Shown: positions 8,308-16,565, counted from the stretch's first letter. The stretch is DNA of 64,000 nucleotides from Deefgea rivuli DSM 18356 (GCF_000620145.1 NZ_KK211081.1:124001-188000); one strand, 5' to 3'. Translations and numbers: made by a program. The notes: generated from the letters alone by a model not told the origin.

Positions 8308-9414
8308 TTATTTAGCCAACAAAATCCGCAACATCCGGCGGAGTGGCTCTGCAGCCCCCCACAGCAATTGGTCGCCAATCACAAACGCACTGATGTATTC
8401 CGGGCCCATATTCAATTTACGCACGCGGCCGACACCGATATCGAGCTTGCCAGTAATTTGTGCTGGAATCAGCTCTTTTACTGTCACTTCGCGATCGTTC
8501 GGCACCCATTTCACCCAATCATTACCTGATTTGATTAAGGATTCGATTTCAGCGAGTGGCAGGTCTTTATTGAGTTTGATCGTCAATGCCAAGCTGTGGC
8601 AACGCATCGCGCCGATACGCACACACAAACCATCGACTGGAATAACTGCATCTGTACCAAGGATTTTGTTGACTTCGGCTTGGCCTTTCCACTCTTCTTT
8701 GGTTTGGCCATTATCAAGCTGCTTGTCGATCCACGGGATCAAACCACCCGCCAATGGCGCGCCAAAGAATTCAGTCGGTACGTCGTTTGAAATAGTGTGC
8801 GCGACTTTTTTATCGATTTCCAAAATAGCAGAAGCTGGCGTTGCCAATTCATCAGCCACGGCGTTGTAAACCACGCCCATGCCTTTAAGCAATTCACGCA
8901 TATGATTCGCGCCGCCACCTGAAGCTGCTTGGTACGTCATCGACGAAACCCAATCGACCAAGCCCGCTTTAAACAAACCGCCCATCCCCATCAACATGAT
9001 CGAGTTAGTGCAATTGCCGCCGATGTAGTTTTTCACGCCTTTGGCCAAAGCACCTTGGATCACGTCGTCGTTGACTGGATCCAGCACGATCACCGCGTTG
9101 TCTTCCATACGCAGCGTTGAAGCCGCGTCAATCCAGTAGCCTTCCCAACCTGCTGCGCGCAGTTTCGGGAACACTTCTGTGGTGTAGTCGCCACCTTGGC
9201 AGGAAATAATCACGTCCATTGCGGCCAATTGGGCGATGTCGTTAGCGTCTTGCAATGTCCCAGCATCTTTACCGAAATTCGGTGCAGCTTGGCCTGCTTG
9301 CGACGTTGTGAAGAACACAGGATCGATCACATCGAAATCCTTTTCTTCTTGCATCCGTTGCATCAAAACCGAACCCACCATACCGCGCCAACCGACTAAA
9401 CCAACCCGTTTCAT
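8308..9414 (-). CDS. asd: Aspartate-semialdehyde dehydrogenase
   Basis: Cytoplasmic NADPH enzyme that reduces beta-aspartyl phosphate to aspartate semialdehyde, for lysine/diaminopimelate, methionine and threonine. The 368-aa product is of the E. coli type (367 aa). It has the N-terminal [17 protein letters not shown] nucleotide-binding loop and catalytic Cys135 in GGNCTNS. Start ATG 9414 follows AAGGAAG at good distance; the longer reading to 9441 runs into the leader. It stands as a single gene with its own terminator. A family-1 repeat lies directly upstream, so its promoter must lie within or beyond that element. Confidence 0.97.
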   Translation of the reverse strand: MKRVGLVGWRGMVGSVLMQRMQEEKDFDVIDPVFFTTSQAGQAAPNFGKDAGTLQDANDIAQLAAMDVIISCQGGDYTTEVFPKLRAAGWEGYWIDAASTLRMEDNAVIVLDPVNDDVIQGALAKGVKNYIGGNCTNSIMLMGMGGLFKAGLVDWVSSMTYQAASGGGANHMRELLKGMGVVYNAVADELATPASAILEIDKKVAHTISNDVPTEFFGAPLAGGLIPWIDKQLDNGQTKEEWKGQAEVNKILGTDAVIPVDGLCVRIGAMRCHSLALTIKLNKDLPLAEIESLIKSGNDWVKWVPNDREVTVKELIPAQITGKLDIGVGRVRKLNMGPEYISAFVIGDQLLWGAAEPLRRMLRILLAK

Positions 9415-9437
9415 GATTACTTCCTTTAAATGGTAAA

Positions 9438-9524
9438 GCAAAAGCTTGTTTGCATCGCTGTATTGCCTCGCCGTACTTGTATGTACTGTCTGCGGTGGCT
9501 ACAGCTTTGCCATAAAACTTTTAC
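9438..9524 (-). repeat. Family-1 dispersed element, copy c (reverse orientation)
   Basis: GCAAAAGCTTGTTTGCATCG ... GTACTTGTATGTAC ... GCCATAAAACTTTTACA. It is the reverse complement of the copy at 2971 and lies 24 bp upstream of asd. The remaining 9525-9716 region, about 190 bp and A+T-rich, shows no gene I can support. Confidence 0.85.
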
Positions 9525-9716
9525 ACGACTGCTTCGCGACAATCTTAATTAAATTCCAAGCTTAGATATTAGTGAAAATCCGTATGCCTGACTAGCCTAG
9601 CGAAGGCTTCAAAGTGATCAAAACTCAAAACCCCCGCTCTACGCCATAAAATTACTATAGATGAAATTAAACAACACACAAAAGGAAAGTAATTGGTCAT
9701 TAAATGGTAAAGAATT

Positions 9717-10169
9717 ATGATCTCAATATCAACACATCAGGATTTACTTATTGTGCTCAGCAAATTACTCACGATCAGTAGAAGATTAATTTATCGAGAA
9801 GTAGCCACAGCCGCTCACCGAACTACCATCATCTTGCCAACGCAGCTTCCTAAAAAAAGTAAAAAACTCAGTCCACGCAGCTGTGCAGACCTGACTTTTA
9901 GAATTCAAATGTGCCTAGCGAATGGGCAAGCTTATGAATTTCAAAATCGACAAAATGATTTGGCGCCCATCCCGCCGCTCATGCAATCCATCATTCGTGA
10001 CTTAAATAAGCTGCGAAAACACGCGCCTGAAGAAGAACTCAAATTTCGCTATATGCTAAGCCAGATCCGAGCGCCAGCAACCCCAGAGGCCAGCGCTCAC
10101 TTCGCTGAGATGGCCGACAAAGCCAAAACCCACACCAGCCTTTATAATGAAACGATTGCCGTTGAATAA
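9717..10169 (+). CDS. Hypothetical protein
   Basis: 150 aa, not recognised. The N-terminal ~75 residues are basic and poorly structured (KKSKKLSPRS). The C-terminal half is more protein-like, with helical charged segments (IIRDLNKLRKHAPEEELKFRYMLSQIR). No transmembrane segment or catalytic motif is evident. The ATG at 9717 has only a weak GGTAAAG upstream. A better AAAGGAAAG at 9681-9689 lies too far away and instead fits short peptides in another frame, so the start may be wrong or the 5' end degraded. It sits alone between asd and dtd. Confidence 0.45.
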   Translation: MISISTHQDLLIVLSKLLTISRRLIYREVATAAHRTTIILPTQLPKKSKKLSPRSCADLTFRIQMCLANGQAYEFQNRQNDLAPIPPLMQSIIRDLNKLRKHAPEEELKFRYMLSQIRAPATPEASAHFAEMADKAKTHTSLYNETIAVE

Positions 10170-10185
10170 GTCGTACAGAGCAAAA

Positions 10186-10260
10186 CGCATCCCAGCTCTC
10201 GATTAAAATCGGCGTAGCCCACTTCTCATGCCGAAGCGACAGCGGTACTTTTTTGGGCAT
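10186..10260. repeat. Possible conserved intergenic repeat
   Basis: A 75-bp block beginning near CCCAGCTCTCGATTAAAATC and ending ACTTTTTTGGGCAT. From memory, near-identical blocks occur between genes in other proteobacteria, where they are often mis-annotated as small proteins beginning [14 protein letters not shown]. Recollection only; it is single-copy in this window. Confidence 0.35.
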
Positions 10261-10304
10261 TTTTAAATTTTAACCCTAACCTCATTCAGAAAAAGGCAAT
10301 TGAT

Positions 10305-10754
10305 TTGCGCGTTTTAATTCAAAAAGTCCGTCAAGCCAAAGTGGACGTTGCCGAACAAACTGTCGGTGAAATCGGTGCGGGTTTATTGCTTTTGGTCGGA
10401 GTGGGTCACGACGACAGCCCGGCGGATATTCAATGGCTAGTGAATAAAATCGCGAATCTCAGGCTATTTACCGATGCGGCTGGCGTGATGAATTTATCAC
10501 TACTGGATGTCGGCGGCGATGCACTAGCCGTCAGCCAATTTACACTATTCGCTCAAGTCAAAAAAGGCAATCGTCCTAGCTGGGGCGATGCGGCACCCGG
10601 CCCGATTAGCCAGCCTCTATTCGATGAATTTGTTCAGCAACTCAGCCTGAAACTCGCTAAACCCGTGCCAACCGGCCAATTTGGCGCGGATATGCAGGTG
10701 TCTTTAATCAACGATGGACCAGTGACACTGCTGATTGATAGCAAGGAAAAGTAA
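10305..10754 (+). CDS. dtd: D-aminoacyl-tRNA deacylase
   Basis: Cleaves D-amino acids (and glycine mischarged on tRNA-Ala) from tRNA. The 149-aa product has the two family motifs, SQFTLFA (Ser77-Gln78) and NDGPVT (136-141, the cross-subunit Gly-Pro). Start is TTG at 10305 (reads [11 protein letters not shown]), preceded by AAAAGG 8 nt upstream. No ATG is available at the conserved N-terminus, so a TTG start is well supported. It is single and closed by a terminator at 10861. Confidence 0.95.
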   Translation: MRVLIQKVRQAKVDVAEQTVGEIGAGLLLLVGVGHDDSPADIQWLVNKIANLRLFTDAAGVMNLSLLDVGGDALAVSQFTLFAQVKKGNRPSWGDAAPGPISQPLFDEFVQQLSLKLAKPVPTGQFGADMQVSLINDGPVTLLIDSKEK

Positions 10755-10860
10755 GGGCAAGCCCGTACTTGACGACTTTGCGCTGCCCAGCGCAGAATGA
10801 CTCCAGCGCCGATTTGAAACCCAGCTTGCAGGGCGCTTTATAAAATCTGCTAAAGCGTGC

Positions 10861-10890
10861 GAACCCACTGCACGTGGGTTTTTGTGTTTT
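10861..10890 (+). terminator. Terminator downstream of dtd
   Basis: AACCCAC / GTGGGTT stem with a 5-nt loop, followed by TTTGTGTTTTT. Confidence 0.8.
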
Positions 10891-10946
10891 TACCGCGCCA
10901 ATTAATCGACAACTTGCGGGGCGCAATCGAAATTCCGCTAAAGCGT

Positions 10947-10978
10947 CGGTGATTGAATCTCTCAAAAATCAATCACCG
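10947..10978 (+). promoter_or_regulatory. Leader hairpin before the 112-aa gene
   Basis: Perfect 10-bp inverted repeat CGGTGATTGA / TCAATCACCG with a 12-nt loop, 11 nt before the AAGGAG ribosome-binding site. It could be an operator or a 5'-UTR stem; there is no T-tract. Confidence 0.5.
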
Positions 10979-11000
10979 GCGAGTTTCTAAGGAGCTTGCC

Positions 11001-11339
11001 ATGTACGATTGTTTAGAAATCGACGTTAAACCGTCCAAAAAATTGACGCTCAAATCGCCTGCCGTGACTAAAAATCAGCGTATTAATTTAAGCAGGTATC
11101 GCGAGCAAAGCGTTTTACAGCTTCGTGCAGCGCCTTATACTGGCCCACAATCTTTACTACGCGCTTTTGCCGCCGCCAACAGCTTCAGCTGGCCAACGCA
11201 GAATATGAGCGATGGCAGCTTGCTGATTTTCGGCTTGCATTGCGAAGAAGCGCTACTATTTCAGCGACGTTTTCCCGAATTACTGGCGACTTTTGAGCCT
11301 GCGCGCCCCATTCCCAAAGGATATTCATGCCCCGTTTAA
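11001..11339 (+). CDS. Hypothetical protein coupled to a MATE exporter
   Basis: 112 aa from ATG 11001, with TAAGGAG at 10988-10994 six nt upstream. The longer reading from 10953 would translate the hairpin leader. I do not recognise the family. It has a basic first third (KPSKKLTLKSPAVTKNQR) and a later mixed segment with a Cys/Glu pair (LHCEEALLFQRRFPE); no membrane segment. Its 3' end overlaps the MATE gene by 13 nt in another frame, so the two are translationally coupled. That makes a regulator or accessory of the exporter plausible but unproven. Confidence 0.65.
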   Translation: MYDCLEIDVKPSKKLTLKSPAVTKNQRINLSRYREQSVLQLRAAPYTGPQSLLRAFAAANSFSWPTQNMSDGSLLIFGLHCEEALLFQRRFPELLATFEPARPIPKGYSCPV

Positions 11340-12685
11340 GCGATGCAAAAGCGACTTGGATTTTAGCGTGGCCGATTATGGTCGGCCAGCTCGCGCAAAC
11401 GGGAACTGGCTTTGTCGATGCGGTGATGGCTGGACATTTATCCGCCGGTGATTTGGCGGCAGTGGCCGTTGGCACGTCGATCTGGAGCGTGATGATCGTG
11501 ACGATGTTTGGCCTGTTAATTGCGATTAGCCCGATGGCGTCGCAAAAAGTCGGAGCCAACGCCTTGCATGAGATCCCATCACTCACACAACAAGCCTTGT
11601 ATCAAGGGCTCTTCATTTCGGGCGTGATGGTGGCGATTGCCTACGCGCTGCGCCCAGTTTTTGCTCATATCGGCCTCGCGCCCGATGTGGCTGACAAAGC
11701 CAGCCAGTTTCTCGCGGTGATTGCGTGGGCGTTTCCTGCGGTGGCGATCGGCCGCGTTTTATACGGCTATAGCTCGAGCTTGAATCAAACCAAACCAATG
11801 ATGGTGATTTCCATCATCGCGCTGCTACTGAATATCCCCGCCAATTACGTGCTGATTTACGGCGTTTGGGGCTTTCCTGAACTGGGCGCAGTCGGCTGCG
11901 CATGGGCGACTGCGTTGTGCATGTGGCTGAGCGCTTTGATGTGGGTGGGCTGGATTTTAGTTTCGCCGATTTATCGCGAGACACACCCCTTTCAATTTAT
12001 TGAGGGTATTAAGCTGCAGACCCAAAAGCAATTGGCTAAGCTAGCAATACCCATTGGCATTATGTTTTTGGTCGAAGCCAGTGCGTTTAGTTTGATCGCG
12101 CTGATTATTGCCAAACTCGGCACAACCACCGTTGCTTCGCATCAAATCGCACTTAATTTTGCCTCGCTGACCTTTATGATTCCGCTGGCAATTAGCACCG
12201 CGCTCACCGTACGCGTTGGCCAAGCCATCGGCGCGGGTGATTACAAGCTGGCGCGCTTTATCGGCCAAACGGGGATTTATCTGGGTTTTATTCTCGCCGT
12301 TGTTTCCGGCTGCATGATTATGCTGTTCCGCCACACGATTGCCGCGTGGTACACCACCGATCCAGCCGTGATCGTGCTATCGGCACAGCTCTTATTACTG
12401 GCGGGGATTTTTCAATTTTCCGATGCCACACAAATCGTCGTGGCGGGCGTATTGCGCGGCTACAAATCAACGCGAATGCCGCTGGCGATTCACCTGACCG
12501 CGTTTTGGGTGATCGGCATTCCACTGGGTTACGCACTCACCTTCGGCGTCGGCCCATTCAGCCCGCACGGCCCAGCGGGTTATTGGTTGGCACTGGTGAT
12601 TGCACTGACGTTTGCGGCGATTGCGCTGTATGTGTTTTTTCGACGCATCAGCAAGCGAGCACTTACTCAGGGTATATCTAACTAA
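11327..12685 (+). CDS. MATE-family multidrug/cation efflux protein (NorM-like)
   Basis: Inner-membrane antiporter that couples Na+ or H+ influx to export of cationic drugs or metabolites. The 452-aa product has the 12 hydrophobic segments of the family in two MatE halves. The N-terminal MATE signature is WPIMVGQLAQTGTGFVDAVMAGH. ATG 11327 is preceded by AAAGG (11316-11320). It overlaps the preceding 112-aa gene. The last codons (GYISN-stop) lie inside a family-2 palindromic element, suggesting the element set the present C-terminus. Substrate cannot be told from sequence. Confidence 0.92.
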   Translation: MPRLSDAKATWILAWPIMVGQLAQTGTGFVDAVMAGHLSAGDLAAVAVGTSIWSVMIVTMFGLLIAISPMASQKVGANALHEIPSLTQQALYQGLFISGVMVAIAYALRPVFAHIGLAPDVADKASQFLAVIAWAFPAVAIGRVLYGYSSSLNQTKPMMVISIIALLLNIPANYVLIYGVWGFPELGAVGCAWATALCMWLSALMWVGWILVSPIYRETHPFQFIEGIKLQTQKQLAKLAIPIGIMFLVEASAFSLIALIIAKLGTTTVASHQIALNFASLTFMIPLAISTALTVRVGQAIGAGDYKLARFIGQTGIYLGFILAVVSGCMIMLFRHTIAAWYTTDPAVIVLSAQLLLLAGIFQFSDATQIVVAGVLRGYKSTRMPLAIHLTAFWVIGIPLGYALTFGVGPFSPHGPAGYWLALVIALTFAAIALYVFFRRISKRALTQGISN

Positions 12686-12717
12686 ACCTTACTTAACAAT
12701 GCCTAGCTTAATATACC
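12671..12717. repeat. Family-2 palindromic element, copy b
   Basis: GGTATATCTAACTA ... GCCTAGCTTAATATACC, 47 bp. It includes the MATE gene's stop codon. Confidence 0.7.
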
Positions 12718-12767
12718 TACGAGCAACTCAAATACCGCATTTAAACTCAAGGTCAAAAGCGGGGTCC

Positions 12768-12906
12768 ACGAAAGACACGAAAAGCACGAACAAAGACAAA
12801 AAACATCAGTGGTTTTAGATTTTTTTCGTGTTTTTTCGTGTTTTTTCGTGCTTTTCGTGCTTTTCGTGCTTTTCGTGCTTTTCGTGCTTTTCGTGCTTTT
12901 CGTGGA
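12768..12906. repeat. Tandem short-repeat tract with long fold-back
   Basis: Three copies of TTTTTTCGTG (12821-12850), then six perfect copies of the 9-mer CTTTTCGTG (12851-12904). The left flank GTCCACGAAAGACACG (from 12768) is the inverted complement of the tract end, so a hairpin of about 26 bp can form. It lies between convergent MATE and ubiX genes and could act as a terminator. Expected to be length-variable. The rest of the 12.7-12.9 kb gap holds nothing else recognisable. Confidence 0.85.
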
Positions 12907-12942
12907 CAAATGGTTTTTTAGATTTTAATTCGGCGTATGCCT

Positions 12943-13557
12943 TCACTCGCCCCAACGCTGCATTAACTGATGCGGTACATTGAGTTGATCTAAAATTCGT
13001 GCAACAACAAAATCGACCAAATCTTCGATTGTTTTTGGGTGATGATAAAAACCCGGATTCGGTGGCAGAATCACTACGCCCAGACGCGAGAGTTTCAGCA
13101 TATGCTCCAAATGAATCGCCGAAAACGGTGTTTCGCGCGGTACCAAAATCAAGGTTTTGCGCTCTTTAATCATCACATCGGCAGCACGTTCCAGCAGATT
13201 ATCCGATGCACCATTAGCAATCGCCGACAGCGCACCCATCGTGCATGGCACGACCACCATGCCATCGCCTGGATTTGACCCCGACGCCATCGGCGCAAAC
13301 CATTCTTGCTGCCCAAACACCTGCAATTGCTCCGCATCAACGCCATATTGCGCACGCAGCAACTCAGCCAAATCCGCTGCGCGGCTCGGCCACGTTAAAT
13401 CTAACTCTTGTTTGGCGACAATTTGTGCCACTTGCGTATACACCAAACGCACGCGGCAGCCCGCCGCCAGCAAGCATTCCAAAGTGCGCAAACCGTAGGG
13501 AAAACCTGAAGCGCCGGTAAAAGCAAGGGTGATGATTTTCATATTCAAATTACTCAT
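12943..13557 (-). CDS. ubiX: Flavin prenyltransferase UbiX
   Basis: Transfers a dimethylallyl group to FMN, making prenylated FMN for the decarboxylase UbiD in ubiquinone synthesis. The 204-aa product has the flavoprotein motif TGASGFPYG near residue 14. It also has PCTMGALSAIANG, the basic helix VMIKERKTLILVPRE and the C-terminal LPPNPGFYHHP. The family is 190-210 aa. Start ATG 13557 has a poor ribosome site; ATG 13542 (MKIITLAFTGASG) is an equally good start by homology. ubiD is not in the window. It follows the 46-codon membrane gene by 22 bp on the same strand. Confidence 0.93.
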   Translation of the reverse strand: MSNLNMKIITLAFTGASGFPYGLRTLECLLAAGCRVRLVYTQVAQIVAKQELDLTWPSRAADLAELLRAQYGVDAEQLQVFGQQEWFAPMASGSNPGDGMVVVPCTMGALSAIANGASDNLLERAADVMIKERKTLILVPRETPFSAIHLEHMLKLSRLGVVILPPNPGFYHHPKTIEDLVDFVVARILDQLNVPHQLMQRWGE

Positions 13558-13579
13558 GGACTTAGGTTAAATCCGTGTC

Positions 13580-13720
13580 TTATTTCGTTAGATACAATGC
13601 AATAGCGACGCTTGCACTAACTACTGCTGACAATGAAGACACAATCGAAGCAATAACCATGAGCTTCATTCTATATCTATCTTGTTGATATTCACCTTGC
13701 GTACGCCATGGGTCAGACAT
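13580..13720 (-). CDS. 46-aa single-span membrane microprotein
   Basis: Small gene in the gap between ubiX and the Gx-family gene. ATG 13720 is preceded by AAGGA (13728-13732) at 7 nt, an ideal site. The product starts MSDPWRTQGEYQQDRYRMKL, a polar N-terminus of about 20 residues. A hydrophobic helix follows (MVIASIVSSLSAVVSASVAIALYL, about residues 21-44), ending TK. This is the layout of a small inner-membrane protein with a charged cytoplasmic N-terminus. Function unknown. It is 43 bp downstream of the Gx gene and 22 bp upstream of ubiX, so it is likely co-transcribed with both. Confidence 0.7.
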   Translation of the reverse strand: MSDPWRTQGEYQQDRYRMKLMVIASIVSSLSAVVSASVAIALYLTK

Positions 13721-13763
13721 GTAAAAATCCTTAAAAAAACATATAGGGTGCAATGTGTTGAAC

Positions 13764-14315
13764 TTAACTTTCGTGCTTTTCGTGATCCCGCTTTTCTTTT
13801 GCGTCGCTAATCAAATGCGCCGCGATCAGGCCATTGATCAGGCCAAAGCCAATCGACATCGCTGATAGCAGCGGAATTAACACGACAATGCCATTGTGCG
13901 GAATGAGCCAGAGCCGGGCGATGATCAGTTGGCCGACCAAATGCCCCACAGCAGCGAGCATAGACCAAGACACGAGGCCAAACCAACGCCGAGGCAGATA
14001 TTGCGCTACGCCCAGCACCAGCAAACTGACAACGCCGCCACCCAAACTCATAATAAAGCCCGGCGAAAAAAAGCCACCGAGCACTAAACCTGCCCCCAGT
14101 ATCCGCAGCAAAGACACCCACACTGCCGCGCCCCAGCCGATACGTTGTAGCGCGATCAAGGTCACAATATTGGCAAGGCCGGGTTTAAAACCGGGGATCG
14201 GCGACGGAATACCTGCTTCAATCACCGCCAATACAATTGCGCAGGCGGCAAGTCGTGCGACGAGTTCATCCTCGGTAGTGACTTTCAGCGTGATTTTAGT
14301 AGTTGAGGCTGTCAT
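13764..14315 (-). CDS. Gx transporter family membrane protein (Hpre_diP_synt_I)
   Basis: 183-aa integral membrane protein with about five hydrophobic helices. The family signature lies around PSPIPGFKPGLANIVTLIAL (residues 37-56), followed by a glycine-rich helix pair LVLGGFFSPGFIMSLGGG. The family was once called heptaprenyl diphosphate synthase component I and resembles ECF-transporter substrate-binding components. With a NusG-II protein it corresponds to the EetB/EetA pair of Gram-positive flavin-based electron transfer loci (named from memory). It overlaps the upstream NusG-II gene by 20 nt. The C-terminal HEKHES is encoded by the same TTCGTGCTTTTCGTG short repeat found at 12.85 kb. Confidence 0.85.
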   Translation of the reverse strand: MTASTTKITLKVTTEDELVARLAACAIVLAVIEAGIPSPIPGFKPGLANIVTLIALQRIGWGAAVWVSLLRILGAGLVLGGFFSPGFIMSLGGGVVSLLVLGVAQYLPRRWFGLVSWSMLAAVGHLVGQLIIARLWLIPHNGIVVLIPLLSAMSIGFGLINGLIAAHLISDAKEKRDHEKHES

Positions 14316-14655
14316 ACGCGGGCGGGCGATTGCCGCTGAGTTGAATGCTGGTGCGATTGGGCAGGCAAATGGCGCTTTGCCCCGCTTGCGTCAACCAACC
14401 AGCGCGAACGCAATACTGGCGTGGGCTAGGATCGCTGGCAATGCGTGCGCGGCCTGCGGCAATTTCGACCACGGTATTGCCCAGCGGGCCAGCAATCGCC
14501 AAGGTGCGCGCCGCAGCTAAATCCAGTTCGGCAAATAATTGTCCATCCTGAAAAATTTTAACTCGCGTCGCCTGCTCTTGTGACCAGCACAAGGACGTCA
14601 CCAGACCCCATAACAGCAATAAAGACAAAAATAATAGTGCATCGCCAGGCAGCAT
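14296..14655 (-). CDS. NusG domain II-containing membrane-anchored protein
   Basis: 119 aa from ATG 14655 (MLPGDALLFLSLLLL). It has one N-terminal membrane helix (about 6-25), then a NusG-II-like beta domain with the family core SDPSPRQYCVRAGWL and GQSAICLPN. GTG 14691, overlapping rapZ, would add 12 residues; the family usually starts just before the P-G-D and helix, so I prefer 14655. The domain should be periplasmic. It is paired by a 20-nt overlap with the Gx-family gene, a pairing typical of these families. The precise function is unsettled; roles in flavin or quinone-linked electron transfer have been proposed for relatives. Confidence 0.82.
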   Translation of the reverse strand: MLPGDALLFLSLLLLWGLVTSLCWSQEQATRVKIFQDGQLFAELDLAAARTLAIAGPLGNTVVEIAAGRARIASDPSPRQYCVRAGWLTQAGQSAICLPNRTSIQLSGNRPPAYDSLNY

Positions 14656-14683
14656 AAAATGCAACCACTCGCGCCACGACGAT

Positions 14684-15547
14684 TTAGCCACGATGATGGT
14701 GATGCTGTTCGCGATGCCGCACCAGCACTTGGCGATTACGTGCAAAGTGGCGGCGTAATTCTTCGGCCAAATACACCGAGCGATGCTGACCACCCGTGCA
14801 ACCAATCGCCACGGTCACATAGCTACGCTGATCGCGCTCAAACTCAGGCAACCAGCGCTCTAAAAAGCCCAGAATGTGCGTAAAGTAACTGCCAACCGTC
14901 GGTTGGCGCATCAAGAAATCAGCGACGGGTTGATCCATGCCGGTGAGTGGGCGCAAGACTGGATCATAAAAAGGATTGGGCAAGCAGCGCGCATCAAATA
15001 CGAAATCCGCATCGAGCGGCAAGCCATGCTTAAAGCCAAAAGATTGGAAAATCAGCGTGAGTTTAGCGCGATCTGAGGCAATAAAATCCCGCACCCAAGT
15101 ACGCAATTGCGCCGCAGATAAGCCCGAAGTATCCATCGTGTGCGACATTTCGCGGATGCTTTCGAGCATTTCACGCTCGAGTGCCACCGACTCGGTGACC
15201 GTCAACTCACCTTTGGATAGAGGATGGCTGCGGCGGCTTTCCGAATAACGTTTCACTAGAACTTCGTTATTCGCCTCCAAAAACAGCATCCGCACGTCCA
15301 AACCCAAATCCATCAAAGCGGCAAGATGATCGGGAAAGGTCGCTAGATTATGCGCGCTACGCGCATCAATCCCGATGGCGACTTTAGGATAACCATCGCG
15401 ATCCAACATCGATACGGCTTGTGGCAATAAAGGTGCGGGCAGATTATCGAGGCAATAAAAACCCAGATCTTCGAGCGCGTTCAATGCAACGCTTTTTCCT
15501 GCGCCCGATAAACCCGATAACAAAACCAATTGCTGATTACCTTGCAT
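14684..15547 (-). CDS. rapZ: RNase adapter protein RapZ
   Basis: Nucleotide-binding adapter that in enterobacteria guides RNase E to the sRNA GlmZ and so controls glucosamine-6-phosphate synthase. 287 aa, close to the family's usual size. Walker A GLSGAGKS is at 12-19 and the C-terminal signature is GCTGGQHRSVYLAEEL. I start at ATG 15547, which overlaps the hprK stop by one nt (TGATG). A GTG immediately before it is the alternative. The clustering with ptsN, hprK and rpoN is the conserved rpoN-PTS-Ntr neighbourhood. RNase G (rng), not E, is encoded in this window. Confidence 0.95.
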   Translation of the reverse strand: MQGNQQLVLLSGLSGAGKSVALNALEDLGFYCLDNLPAPLLPQAVSMLDRDGYPKVAIGIDARSAHNLATFPDHLAALMDLGLDVRMLFLEANNEVLVKRYSESRRSHPLSKGELTVTESVALEREMLESIREMSHTMDTSGLSAAQLRTWVRDFIASDRAKLTLIFQSFGFKHGLPLDADFVFDARCLPNPFYDPVLRPLTGMDQPVADFLMRQPTVGSYFTHILGFLERWLPEFERDQRSYVTVAIGCTGGQHRSVYLAEELRRHFARNRQVLVRHREQHHHHRG

Positions 15548-16491
15548 CACTCACCCATCTCCATGAATTTTTGGTGGCGCTCAATAAATTCACGCGTGGA
15601 GTCAATCCCGCGCAATTGCAAAATATAATTTCGCACTGCTGACTCAACCAAAACCGCCAAATTGCGCCCCGCAGCCACTGGAATCACCAATTTGCGCACT
15701 GGCACATCCAAAATCGCTTGCGTCGCCGCCTGCATTTGCAAACGATCTACCGGTGCGACGGTTTCACCGCCTGCTTTAGCCAAATGCACAATCAATTTGA
15801 GCGTTTTCTTCGGGCGAACTGCGGTTTCACCAAAAATGGTGCGGATATTGAGTACGCCAATGCCGCGCACTTCCAAAAAGTCGCGCAACATCGGCGGGCA
15901 GCGCCCTTCTAGTGTTTCGGGATTAGTACGATAGACTTCCACCACATCATCAGCAACCAAGCCATGGCCGCGCGAAATGAGTTCTAGCGCCAATTCAGAC
16001 TTACCCATCGACGATTCGCCAGTTAGTAACACGCCGACTTCGAGCACATCCAAAAATACCCCATGTAGGTGTGTCGACACAGCCAATGCCTTACTTAGGT
16101 AGTAGCGTAATACCTCCATTAAATACGGAGATTGCTCTGGGCTCGTCAATAAGGGCACATGATGCCGCTCTGCCGCTTCACGCAGCGAATCGGGTACGAT
16201 CTGGCCATTAGCGACAATCATCGCCGACATATCATTGGCAAATAGCTGATTCAAACTGGAATGCTGTACTTCAGTCGATAAGCTATTTAAATAAGCGACT
16301 TCAGCGATGCCCAAAACTTGGATTCGATTTGGATGAACAAAATTCAAATGCCCAACCAAAGACAGTGAAGGCTTTTGTTCCGACGCGTCATTGGACAGCA
16401 AATTATTCGCACCCGACTGCCCTGCGACCCAAGTAAGGCGCAGTTTTTCAGCATTATCGATGAACAATTGTCGAGCGGTGATTTGGGGCAT
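15547..16491 (-). CDS. hprK: HPr kinase/phosphorylase
   Basis: Bifunctional enzyme that phosphorylates or dephosphorylates the regulatory serine of HPr. 314 aa. The N-terminal domain (1-130) is followed by HGVFLDV and the P-loop GESSMGKS (158-165). Then come LVADDVVEV and the family signature [10 protein letters not shown]. In betaproteobacteria it usually lies beside ptsN and rapZ, as here. It follows the ptsN terminator, so it may have its own promoter in 16492-16570, though none was clear. One-nt overlap with rapZ. Confidence 0.96.
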   Translation of the reverse strand: MPQITARQLFIDNAEKLRLTWVAGQSGANNLLSNDASEQKPSLSLVGHLNFVHPNRIQVLGIAEVAYLNSLSTEVQHSSLNQLFANDMSAMIVANGQIVPDSLREAAERHHVPLLTSPEQSPYLMEVLRYYLSKALAVSTHLHGVFLDVLEVGVLLTGESSMGKSELALELISRGHGLVADDVVEVYRTNPETLEGRCPPMLRDFLEVRGIGVLNIRTIFGETAVRPKKTLKLIVHLAKAGGETVAPVDRLQMQAATQAILDVPVRKLVIPVAAGRNLAVLVESAVRNYILQLRGIDSTREFIERHQKFMEMGE

Positions 16492-16565
16492 GCTGTCTCG
16501 CGTAGATCAAATGAGGTTTTGATTTTATTACAATTAGGCTGAGCAGCGCCAATGAGCCGCGCTCA

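Noticed and set aside
10039-10260. 73-codon minus-strand frame starting [14 protein letters not shown]
   Set aside because: Overlaps the hypothetical gene at 9717 and a putative intergenic repeat; such frames are commonly spurious.
12821-12904. Possible CRISPR array
   Set aside because: Units of 9-10 bp are contiguous with no spacers; this is a simple tandem repeat.
12703-12909. Minus-strand reading frame of repeated Lys-Ser-Thr
   Set aside because: It is only the translation of the 9-bp tandem repeat; no ribosome site and no conserved residues.
13834-14520. 228-codon plus-strand frame opposite the Gx and NusG-II genes
   Set aside because: Antisense shadow of two genes with clear membrane and domain signatures.
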